In this document: positions 35,678 to 43,542 of the stretch, piece after piece
Position numbering within the stretch: the stretch's first letter is position 1
Layout of the letters: each line of letters opens with the position of its first letter
Source of the DNA: JAGOUN01 sp040389005
Lineage (GTDB): Bacteria > Pseudomonadota > Gammaproteobacteria > JAGOUN01
Direction: 5' to 3'
DNA length: 64,000 nucleotides
NCBI GenBank assembly: GCA_040389005.1
Contig: JAZKAS010000022.1
Coordinates: forward strand, 28,966 to 92,965
The notes under the pieces: model-generated
What the model saw: only the letters and a program-made list of their open reading frames with translations
Told to the model about the DNA's origin: nothing
Databases searched by the model: none
Translations under genes and position numbers: made by a program

Positions 35678-37096
35678 GTGATTAATTTAAAAAGATGCAC
35701 AGACAGAAAAAAACATACCATTCAAGAATTTACTCGAGTAGGCATCAAACAATATGAGTTTATTGAAGCCGTTGACAAAGATGACCCCGAAGTATTGCAG
35801 TGGATACAATCTGGCAAGGTCGCACAATTTCCACCTTGTTTTCGCTGCGGTCAAAACCACTGCAATTGCTTTAACAATATATTGATTCCACAACAAATTG
35901 CAAACTGGTGTTCATTTATTAAAGTATGGAAAGATATATTGGACAAAAATTATGATTTTTGTCTAATTTGTGAAGATGATCTTAAATTTACTCATCATTT
36001 TAACGAAAGCATTAAGACGCTTTTTTCCCGAGAATCTTTTGAAAAAAATAATATCAATAAACATCAACCACTGCTCATTCGTTTAGGCAAAGGGTTGGAA
36101 AAAAAACATAAAAAGAAAATATTTGAAAAACATTATTTTACTCAAGAAAAAACCATGTCTAATCCTTGTTTTGCCATCAATCGCGCTATGGCCAAATTAT
36201 TGCTCGAAAACGTGCATAACATTAATCACACCTCGGACGTTTATATTCATGAACAGATCATTCAAAAACACCCAGAAATACAACATTTTACAGCGATGCC
36301 AATCCCCGTTTTCGAGCTATCGTCGCATGGAACAATAAAATTCTATTCTGAAATACGTCCAAAAGGAATTGATGCGCAAGACAAAATAAGACAAAAAAAT
36401 ACTCTCGTTCGTAAAGAATATAAAGAATTACTCTGTTTATCACATCCACGCTGTGGCTCAGGCTATGCGAGCTTTTTGTTAAAACAACTGGGCCTTGATG
36501 TCGGACACGAAGATATGGGCATCAATGGCGTCAGTTCATGGATGCTCGCCGCCGAAGACACAGACTATCCCTGGGGCGATATTGGCAATGAAAAAAAATC
36601 GGGCAGTATCCATCGCTATTATTTTGCCAATACCATTCATGTAATACGCGATCCAATTTCCGCTATACCTTCTATTATTCTAGAAAATCAACACTCAAGG
36701 AACAATGACTCTTATTTGTTCCGACGAAAACATCTAATGAAATTACTAAATATTCAACTACCAGCAAATGTAAGCAATGACAATGCCATTGAGTTAGCCG
36801 TCATTATGTATCTTGCCTGGAATAAAATAATCGACAAACACCACCCTGATTTTATTTTTAGAATAGAACATGACCAAGAAAAATTTGCTCAATTTTTGCT
36901 GAAACGAAACTTAATTAAAGAAGTGCCAGAAAATTTTGCCGCACTATACAACACAAAAATCAATGCCAATAAAAAATATGTCGGCGCGGTGTATGAAAAA
37001 CCAAACATAAGCGCAGACGATATCATCAAAAATCTTCAAACAGAAACGCTCGAGCAACTCCGTCAGTTTTGCCAACAATATGGATATACGTTATGA
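35678..37096 (+). CDS. GT25 glycosyltransferase - sulfotransferase fusion
   Basis: A two-domain protein of 472 residues. Residues 1-230 form a GT25 (lipooligosaccharide galactosyltransferase-like) domain: VINLKRCTDRKKHTIQEF at the start and CLICEDDLKF with the metal-binding Glu99-Asp-Asp. Residues about 250-470 carry a sulfotransferase-like P-loop, LSHPRCGSGYASFLL (255-269), and a 3'-phosphate-type motif HVIRDPISAIPSII. The only standard start is GTG 35678, which truncates the usual first strand (DHIYVINLKR). The frame remains open upstream to 35552 without ATG, GTG or TTG, so a non-standard start or a lost ATG is possible. The stop overlaps the next gene by four bases (ATGA). The fusion suggests one protein adds and sulfates a sugar. 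Confidence 0.75.
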   Translation: MINLKRCTDRKKHTIQEFTRVGIKQYEFIEAVDKDDPEVLQWIQSGKVAQFPPCFRCGQNHCNCFNNILIPQQIANWCSFIKVWKDILDKNYDFCLICEDDLKFTHHFNESIKTLFSRESFEKNNINKHQPLLIRLGKGLEKKHKKKIFEKHYFTQEKTMSNPCFAINRAMAKLLLENVHNINHTSDVYIHEQIIQKHPEIQHFTAMPIPVFELSSHGTIKFYSEIRPKGIDAQDKIRQKNTLVRKEYKELLCLSHPRCGSGYASFLLKQLGLDVGHEDMGINGVSSWMLAAEDTDYPWGDIGNEKKSGSIHRYYFANTIHVIRDPISAIPSIILENQHSRNNDSYLFRRKHLMKLLNIQLPANVSNDNAIELAVIMYLAWNKIIDKHHPDFIFRIEHDQEKFAQFLLKRNLIKEVPENFAALYNTKINANKKYVGAVYEKPNISADDIIKNLQTETLEQLRQFCQQYGYTL

Positions 37097-38100
37097 ACTT
37101 GATTTTTATTACAGGCCGCTTTTGCTCTGGCACCACTTTTTTATGGAATTTCTTTAATAGCTCGAAATATTATCACGCATACTATGAACCGCTGCATCCA
37201 GGATTGCTTGCTAGCATTCAGCATATTGCCCCCAAAAAAAGCCATCAAGGTGTTGATGATTATTGGCAAGCCTATACCTCACTCCCTGAGTTAGAGAAAT
37301 TTTATTCTCCCACCTTTGGCTTCGAACGCTTAGTACTACAGGCAGATGAACCACATAATTCCCTAAAAAATTACATTCACTATTTGTCTCAAAATGGTGA
37401 CAACAAGCAAGTTGCTATAAAATTTAATCGCATCGACTTTAGATTACCTTGGATAAAAAAAAATTTCCCGCAGGCTAAAATTATTCACATCAAAAGAAAT
37501 CCTCGCGACTCTTGGAAATCTTCACGCGCGCATCTTCCAGATGAAGTTGCAAAAGATATGTTTCAATTTAACGCTTATGAACTCACGCAATGGGTAATTG
37601 CGCTTGATGAAAACTTTCCATTTATTATTGATAACAGCACTTCCTCTTATCATTTGCACTATTTTTTAGCCAAATTAAGTGAAAAGTTTGCGCTGCAAAA
37701 TGCTGATGAAACGATAAGCTTCGAAGAAGATATTACAAAAAATTTTGATGGCTTTATTCAAAAAATTACCGACACAACCGGCTTAAACAAAAAAGATGTG
37801 ACAGATTACGCAAGCAAAAGGATTGTTCCAGAATTAAAACAATATAGCGCTGAAGAAATCGCCTGGTTAGAAAGCGTAGAAAAAGAATGTGATGAAATAC
37901 TCAATAAGCAAGATATTACCAAACCATCGGCTCTTATTAACTCAGACAAAAGAAAACTGTTTATGCAGAATTTATTAAAAAATCATTATCAACTTGAAAA
38001 TAAACTGATTCTATCACAAGGAGCGCTCAATAAAGCACGAGAAGCAAACGCTCCAAAAAGTCTCTTTTCAAGAATTAAGAAAAAATTTCTCACCGTTTAA
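37093..38100 (+). CDS. sulfotransferase family protein
   Basis: A 335-residue protein starting MNLIFITGRFCSGTTFLWNF, where TGRFCSGTT is the phosphosulfate-binding loop. KIIHIKRNPRDSWKSSRAH near residue 140 is the classical 3'-phosphate-binding motif (RxPxxxxxS). The C-terminal part is helical and basic (LFSRIKKKFLTV). ATG 37093 overlaps the preceding GT25-sulfotransferase stop by four bases, so the two are co-translated. It is the most typical sulfotransferase of the four in the locus; the acceptor is presumably the locus glycan. Confidence 0.82.
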   Translation: MNLIFITGRFCSGTTFLWNFFNSSKYYHAYYEPLHPGLLASIQHIAPKKSHQGVDDYWQAYTSLPELEKFYSPTFGFERLVLQADEPHNSLKNYIHYLSQNGDNKQVAIKFNRIDFRLPWIKKNFPQAKIIHIKRNPRDSWKSSRAHLPDEVAKDMFQFNAYELTQWVIALDENFPFIIDNSTSSYHLHYFLAKLSEKFALQNADETISFEEDITKNFDGFIQKITDTTGLNKKDVTDYASKRIVPELKQYSAEEIAWLESVEKECDEILNKQDITKPSALINSDKRKLFMQNLLKNHYQLENKLILSQGALNKAREANAPKSLFSRIKKKFLTV

Positions 38101-38753
38101 TCCGCAACTAATACGCCTTTATCAAGCGTATAAATTTTATTCGTCAATGACACTAGAGCATCTTCTTCGTGGCTGACAATAACAACTGTTTTATCAGATC
38201 GAATCAACTCACGAATGAGTAATTTTGATTTCTGCTTAAACTCTCGATCGCCCACGCCTAATGTTTCATCAATAAGTAATAAATCCGGCATGCAAAAATA
38301 ATTTACTGCAAATCCTAAGCGCGCCGCCATGCCCGAAGAATATGTTCCGGTATGTTCATAAAATTTTTGGCCCAAACCAGAAAGCTCAATAATATCGGTC
38401 ATTTTACTTTGGATATATTCTTTAGTGACACCCATATAAAGCCCTTTTAAAATGGCATTATCTGCACCATTCAGATAGGGGTTAAAACCCGACTGCAACG
38501 TCAATAATCCTGAACGACAACCTTCTGCAATTTTCGCCACTCCTTTATTCGGCGATACAATGCCTGCAAGCACTCTGAGTAACGTAGATTTACCCGCACC
38601 ATTATGTCCACGAATACCAATCGCTTCTCCGTGTCGAATCTCTAAATTGACATCTTGCAATGCCCAATACGCATTTGATTTTCTGCGTTTAAGCGAGAAA
38701 CGTTGTTTATAATAAACGCCTACGTTCTGTAAAGAAGCAATGATTTCATGCAT
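38097..38753 (-). CDS. polysaccharide ABC transporter ATP-binding protein (Wzt/KpsT type)
   Basis: Energises export of a lipid-linked or capsular polysaccharide. The 218-residue protein has Walker A GHNGAGKST, the signature segment YSSGMAARLGFAV (a degenerate LSGGQ typical of Wzt/KpsT/TagH proteins), Walker B DLLLIDETLGVGDREFK and the switch histidine VIVSHEED. It lacks the C-terminal carbohydrate-recognition domain of some Wzt proteins, so it resembles the capsule type KpsT. ATG 38753 overlaps the permease stop by one base (TAATG); a GTG three codons upstream is less likely. Confidence 0.92.
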   Translation of the reverse strand: MHEIIASLQNVGVYYKQRFSLKRRKSNAYWALQDVNLEIRHGEAIGIRGHNGAGKSTLLRVLAGIVSPNKGVAKIAEGCRSGLLTLQSGFNPYLNGADNAILKGLYMGVTKEYIQSKMTDIIELSGLGQKFYEHTGTYSSGMAARLGFAVNYFCMPDLLLIDETLGVGDREFKQKSKLLIRELIRSDKTVVIVSHEEDALVSLTNKIYTLDKGVLVAD

Positions 38754-39568
38754 TATCCACACACCTTGGGAAATACGCGATCGTTTTTTTGAATACTATA
38801 AATACCAACAATATTCAGCAACACGCCAAACAAACCGCTATAGAGCATATATCCCCACTGCGGTGCTTGTTGGTAAATTAACGGTAATCGATAATTGATG
38901 AGAATATCAGCGATGGGATTAAATTGTAATAAGTGCGCCAAATGCGGCGGCGCTTCTAACACATTATAAAACACACCCGAAATAATCATGAGTGAAAACA
39001 TAACTGTTTGCACAATCAATGGAAAATCAGGCAAAAATGGCGTAATGGCTGCAAAGCAAAAACTTAAGCCAAAAATAAAAAGCATTTGACACAAAAGATT
39101 CGGAATAATCGTCAACCATAAAAAGGTTGGTTTATCATGAAAAATGGCCAAAAAAACCAGCACAAATGAAAAGATAATGATAAATTTAAAGGCATCATTC
39201 AAAACAATCGCGGCCGGAAATATTAGCTTAGAAACATGCACTTCTCGCATTAATTTTGCTTGCGCTTTAATTGAGCGACAAGAACGATTCATCGCCGGAC
39301 CAAACCAACGCCACGCAACCACGCCGACAAATAAAAATTCAACAAAATGCGGCGTGCGTGTTTTTAAAACGACTGCAAATACAAGATAATAAATCGCCAA
39401 GAAAAAAATGGGTTCTAAAAACCACCACAGAAATCCCAAATAAGTAATCTGTGTTTCAATTTTCAAATCCGTATATACTTTAAACCACAGAAGCTGCCAA
39501 TAATGCCGCCATCTTGATTGATGTCGCTGGATTATATGTTCATCAATTTCGCTGGTAGACATCTTCAA
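38753..39568 (-). CDS. polysaccharide ABC transporter permease (Wzm/KpsM type)
   Basis: An ABC-2 type membrane component that forms the glycan export channel with the downstream ATPase. The 271-residue protein has an N-terminal amphipathic region, about six hydrophobic helices and a conserved YLGFLWWFLEPIFFLAIYYLVF segment near residues 43-64, followed by FVGVVAWRWF. The start at 39568 overlaps the end of manC by 26 bases; a second ATG at 39562 is possible. The overlap chain manC-wzm-wzt shows a single transcription unit. Confidence 0.9.
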   Translation of the reverse strand: MKMSTSEIDEHIIQRHQSRWRHYWQLLWFKVYTDLKIETQITYLGFLWWFLEPIFFLAIYYLVFAVVLKTRTPHFVEFLFVGVVAWRWFGPAMNRSCRSIKAQAKLMREVHVSKLIFPAAIVLNDAFKFIIIFSFVLVFLAIFHDKPTFLWLTIIPNLLCQMLFIFGLSFCFAAITPFLPDFPLIVQTVMFSLMIISGVFYNVLEAPPHLAHLLQFNPIADILINYRLPLIYQQAPQWGYMLYSGLFGVLLNIVGIYSIQKNDRVFPKVCG

Positions 39569-40955
39569 ACCTCACGATATCATCTTCACCTAAATAACTA
39601 CCTGATTGCACTTCAATAATTTCTAACGGTAATAACGTTGCATTTTCTAAACGATGTTTTTGGCCTATGGAAATATAGGTTGATTGATTTTCTTCTAAAA
39701 CAAAAACTTCTTCGCCACGCGTCACCGTCGCCGTACCTTTCACGACAATCCAATGCTCTGCACGATAATGATGCATTTGCAAAGAAAGTTTTGCGCCTGG
39801 TTTAACACAAATGCGTTTTACTTGGAAATTAGCGCCCGAATCAATTGATTGATAACTGCCCCATGGTCGATAAACAACACTGTGTGAATGATGCTCCAAA
39901 CGTTTTTGCGCTTGTAAAATTTTTACGATTTCTTTGACATCTTGCGTACTATTTTTATCAACAACTAAAATCGCATCATCTGTTTCAATAATCACGTGAT
40001 TTTTTATTCCAACAGCCGCCACTAATTTATGCTCTGCACGAATATAAGAATTCGATACGTTATGCGTTAATACATCACCAGTAAGTACATTATCATGCGC
40101 ATCTTTCGGCATACTTTCCCACAAAGACGACCACGAACCTAAATCACTCCAATCTGCTTTTAATGGCACAACGACCGCTTTTTGAGTTTTTTCCATCACC
40201 GCATAATCGATCGAGTCGGACGGACATTGCGCAAACGCTTCTGCATCTAATCGCACAAAGTCTAAATCATTTCGTGCGCGCTCGAATGCCAATTCGCACG
40301 CAATCGCCATTGCAGGTGCATAATGTCGCACTTCTTTTTGGAATTCACCCGCAGAAAAAACAAACATGCCGCTATTCCACAGATAATTTTTTTCATCAAG
40401 ATAGTGTTGTGCTGTGCTTGCATCTGGTTTTTCAACAAAGCGATCAACATGATAAACCTGTTCTGACACCGCTTCACCGCATTGAATATAGCCATAACCG
40501 GTTTCAGGGTGTGACGGCTGCACGCCAAATGTAACGAGATAACCCTGTCGCGAAACATTTGCAGCTATTTGGACAGCATATTGAAATGTATCAATATCGC
40601 GAATCAAATGATCTGCCGGCAATATTAATAACGTAACATCGGGGCCATATTCACGTGCCGCATAAAGCGCGGCAATCAGCGCCGCAGGGGCGGTATTTTT
40701 TGCTTCGGGCTCAAGAATTAATCTGGCATTCGTAATGCCGATTTGCTGCAATTGTTCGGCAATAATAAAGCGATGCTCTTGATTACAGACGACAATCGGA
40801 TCCCCTACGTCCGCAAAACCGGACAATCGTAATACGGTTTCTTGCAGCATGCTATATTTTGATGCCAAAGCGAGTAATTGCTTAGGATAAAGAGAGCGGG
40901 AACTAGGCCACAATCGAGTACCCGACCCGCCCGATAAAATCACAGGAATAATCAA
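39543..40955 (-). CDS. manC: mannose-1-phosphate guanylyltransferase / mannose-6-phosphate isomerase
   Basis: Makes GDP-mannose for surface-polysaccharide synthesis. The 470-residue length is typical of the bifunctional type II enzyme. The N-terminal guanylyltransferase has LSGGSGTRLWPSSRSLYPKQ and FVEKPDASTAQHYL. The C-terminal cupin-like isomerase region shows PWGSYQSID, QMHHYRAEHWIVVKGTATV and ENQSTYISIGQKHRLEN. It is fourth in the minus-strand chain that runs from the initiating transferase to the ABC exporter. Confidence 0.95.
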   Translation of the reverse strand: MIIPVILSGGSGTRLWPSSRSLYPKQLLALASKYSMLQETVLRLSGFADVGDPIVVCNQEHRFIIAEQLQQIGITNARLILEPEAKNTAPAALIAALYAAREYGPDVTLLILPADHLIRDIDTFQYAVQIAANVSRQGYLVTFGVQPSHPETGYGYIQCGEAVSEQVYHVDRFVEKPDASTAQHYLDEKNYLWNSGMFVFSAGEFQKEVRHYAPAMAIACELAFERARNDLDFVRLDAEAFAQCPSDSIDYAVMEKTQKAVVVPLKADWSDLGSWSSLWESMPKDAHDNVLTGDVLTHNVSNSYIRAEHKLVAAVGIKNHVIIETDDAILVVDKNSTQDVKEIVKILQAQKRLEHHSHSVVYRPWGSYQSIDSGANFQVKRICVKPGAKLSLQMHHYRAEHWIVVKGTATVTRGEEVFVLEENQSTYISIGQKHRLENATLLPLEIIEVQSGSYLGEDDIVRFEDVYQRN

Positions 40956-41025
40956 GAAAACGCTCCCTAAATGCGCTCTTCAAAGGAGATCGATTCTAAT
41001 GATATTTACGTCACTACACAACCTC

Positions 41026-41901
41026 TTAGCAAAACACAAAACGCCGCGCCTCTCGATGGCTCACTACAAACGAGCCATTTAACAAAGTATCACGCGCATT
41101 ATATTTAAAGGATCGATATTGAGAATCACATAGAATGCCGCCTGCGTTATTCATAATCGCATGGCCTGCCGCAGTATCCCATTCACAAGTAGGCCCCAAA
41201 CGAGGATAAAGATCCGCCGCACCTTCTGCCACTAAACAAATTTTCAAGGCACTGCCCGCATTGACCAAGGTATATTCAGGAATTTGTAATAAAAACTTCT
41301 CTAACTCTTCTCCACCATGTCGGCGACTCGCAACAACCCGCACGCCGCGAAACGGAGAAGAAGCGAGTCCTCTGTCGAAGGGCAGGGGTCCCACGGGGGG
41401 ATGGGTGCCCGAGACAGAGGAACTCGCTTCTTCTCCGCCCACACTACTCACAAAAATCTTTTCTTTTTTTCCATTAAAAAGTTTATACGCACCCACACCA
41501 TCCATCGCAAAATACATTACACCCAATGCCGGCGCATACACCACCCCCAACACCGGCTGATGATTCACAATCAACGCAATATTCACCGTAAACTCATCCG
41601 TGCGATGAATAAATTCCTTCGTTCCATCCAGCGGATCAACGAGCCATAATACTGGCCATTCACGACGTTGTTGAATTTCTTCCGCAGCTGACTCTTCAGA
41701 TAACACAGGAATATCCGGCGTTAATTTTTTCAAACCTGCAACAATGGTTTGATGCGCCAATAAATCGGCTTGCGTTAACGGCGAACCGTCGTTTTTATTG
41801 ATGATATCCACATTTGTGTTTTTATAAATTAATAAAATTTTTTCGCCAGCTTGATAAGCGATATCAACAACAGAATTTAAAAGAGCTTGTGTAAGCTGCA
41901 T
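41026..41901 (-). CDS. cysQ: 3'(2'),5'-bisphosphate nucleotidase CysQ with palindromic insertion
   Basis: Hydrolyses PAP, the by-product of PAPS-dependent sulfation, to AMP and phosphate. The inositol-monophosphatase-type metal sites are visible: LSEESAAEE, LVDPLDGTKEF near residue 90 and CEWDTAAGHAI near residue 240. The 291-residue protein is longer than E. coli CysQ because residues about 155-183 (GGEEASSSVSGTHPP...) are an insertion, encoded by the palindromic element at 41353-41437. It lies between KIFVSS and VVASRRH, in a surface loop before the conserved VxSRxH segment. The gene starts one base after the sat/cysC stop. Confidence 0.93.
   Translation of the reverse strand: MQLTQALLNSVVDIAYQAGEKILLIYKNTNVDIINKNDGSPLTQADLLAHQTIVAGLKKLTPDIPVLSEESAAEEIQQRREWPVLWLVDPLDGTKEFIHRTDEFTVNIALIVNHQPVLGVVYAPALGVMYFAMDGVGAYKLFNGKKEKIFVSSVGGEEASSSVSGTHPPVGPLPFDRGLASSPFRGVRVVASRRHGGEELEKFLLQIPEYTLVNAGSALKICLVAEGAADLYPRLGPTCEWDTAAGHAIMNNAGGILCDSQYRSFKYNARDTLLNGSFVVSHREARRFVFC
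41353..41437. repeat. in-frame palindromic element inside cysQ
   Basis: The left arm at 41353-41376 (24 bases) pairs with the right arm at 41413-41437 (25 bases) with one bulged base, around a 36-base centre that contains a further GGGCA/TGCCC stem. The element is GC-rich compared with its surroundings and stays open in the cysQ frame, adding about 28-30 residues. It resembles in principle the Rickettsia palindromic elements, which insert in frame into genes. Confidence 0.85.
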
Positions 41902-41902
41902 A

Positions 41903-43522
41903 TTATTTCAGATATCCCAATGCTTGCAATTTATTCACAATCATCATTACTTCTTGCTCAATCGAATGCTCCGCGGTATTAATGACAATTTCAGCATTTT
42001 CAGGAATTTCATATGGATCACTAATACCTGTGAACTCTTTGAGAATTCCCGCACGTGCTTTTTTATATAACCCTTTTCGATCACGATGTTCGCACACACT
42101 CAAAGGCGTTGAAATATAGACCTCAATAAACGCGCCGACTTCAGAAACCATTTCACGCACTTTACGACGCGTTATACGATAAGGCGCGATCGGTGCACAA
42201 ATCGCAATGCCGCCGTGCTTGGTAATTTCACTAGCGACATAGCCAATACGTAAAATATTGAGATCGCGATGTTCTTTTGAAAAACCTAATTCGCTCGATA
42301 AATTTTTTCGCACGTGATCGCCATCTAATAAAGTCACGGAGCGATCTGTTAATTCCATCAATTTAATTAATAGCGCATTTGCAATAGTCGATTTTCCAGC
42401 GCCAGATAAACCGGTAAAAAATATCGTGAAGCCTTGTTTTTCACGCGCAGGAAATGTTTTACGTAATTCTTGAATCACGCCAGGATATGAAAACCACGCA
42501 GGTACTTCTTCGCCAGTTTTTAACATACGACGAAATTCGGTGCCGGAAATCTTCAAAACCGTTTCGCCCGCTTTTACTTCATCTTCTTGCATGTATGCAT
42601 CACGCTCTTGCACATACACCAATTCATAAAATGGCACCATTTGAATACCAATTTCATCTTGATATTGTTTGACGAGTTCTTGCGCATCGTATGGCCCATA
42701 AAAATCTTGGCCATTTTTATCTTTACCCGGACCCGCATGATCACGCCCGACAATAAAATGCGTACACCCATAATTTTTACGAATTAGTGCATGCCATAAT
42801 GCTTCAACGGGACCCGCCATACGCATCGCGATCGGCAATAAACTTAATGTCGCCGAGCCATCAGGATAAGATTCGACAATACTTTGATAACAACGCACAC
42901 GCGTGTAATGATCCACATCCCCTGGTTTTGTCATACCAACAACAGGATGAATCAACAAATGCGCATCATGTTCTTTCGCCGCACGCAAAGTGAGTTCTTG
43001 ATGCGCACGATGCATCGGATTACGCGTTTGAAATGCAACGACTTTTTTAAAACCTTTTTCTTTAAATTTTTGCCGCAACTGCTCTGGTGTTAAACGCAAA
43101 TGTGTAAAATCATAATGATTGGGTGACGCTACTTTTTCTAATATCCCGCCCACATAATATTCACCGGCTGTATTCAACAAATAATTAACACCCGGATGCG
43201 TATCATCTGTAGTTTGATAAACCGCCATTGCTTCAGCCTGTTTATTGGGCTGCCAAATATCCGTGAGGGTCATATTTGCTAAATACAAACCTTCTTGATC
43301 ATACAAAGCAATTTTCTCGCCGACTTGTAAAGATTTTGCTTTTTCTGCGCTAACATCAAGTGTAATCGGCATTGGCCACACTTCACCACTCGGTAAACGA
43401 CGATCGCTTAAAATACTTTCATATGTTCTTTGATCATTAAAATCTGTTAATGGCGCAAACGCATCATTTAATAAACATTCAATATCACAACGTTGCCTAG
43501 ACGTTAAAAAAAGTTCCTGCAT
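41903..43522 (-). CDS. bifunctional ATP sulfurylase / adenylylsulfate kinase
   Basis: Makes PAPS from sulfate in two steps. The N-terminal ATP sulfurylase (about residues 1-355) has the QTRNPMHRAHQEL motif with HRAH at 171-174 and the GRDHAGPGKD segment. The C-terminal APS kinase has the P-loop GLSGAGKST (Lys377), LDGDHVRKNL and FIEVYISTPLSVCEHRDRKGLY. This Sat-CysC fusion type is known in several bacteria. No sulfite-forming reductase genes are nearby; instead, cysQ and four sulfotransferase-like genes are, so PAPS is probably made here for glycan sulfation. Confidence 0.95.
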   Translation of the reverse strand: MQELFLTSRQRCDIECLLNDAFAPLTDFNDQRTYESILSDRRLPSGEVWPMPITLDVSAEKAKSLQVGEKIALYDQEGLYLANMTLTDIWQPNKQAEAMAVYQTTDDTHPGVNYLLNTAGEYYVGGILEKVASPNHYDFTHLRLTPEQLRQKFKEKGFKKVVAFQTRNPMHRAHQELTLRAAKEHDAHLLIHPVVGMTKPGDVDHYTRVRCYQSIVESYPDGSATLSLLPIAMRMAGPVEALWHALIRKNYGCTHFIVGRDHAGPGKDKNGQDFYGPYDAQELVKQYQDEIGIQMVPFYELVYVQERDAYMQEDEVKAGETVLKISGTEFRRMLKTGEEVPAWFSYPGVIQELRKTFPAREKQGFTIFFTGLSGAGKSTIANALLIKLMELTDRSVTLLDGDHVRKNLSSELGFSKEHRDLNILRIGYVASEITKHGGIAICAPIAPYRITRRKVREMVSEVGAFIEVYISTPLSVCEHRDRKGLYKKARAGILKEFTGISDPYEIPENAEIVINTAEHSIEQEVMMIVNKLQALGYLK

Positions 43523-43542
43523 TTTTTTTCCTTCTGTAAAAA

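Noticed and set aside
41261..41649. Plus-strand frames of 99 and 110 codons across the cysQ insertion
   Set aside because: They read the complement of cysQ and of its palindromic element; no ribosome site and no family resemblance.
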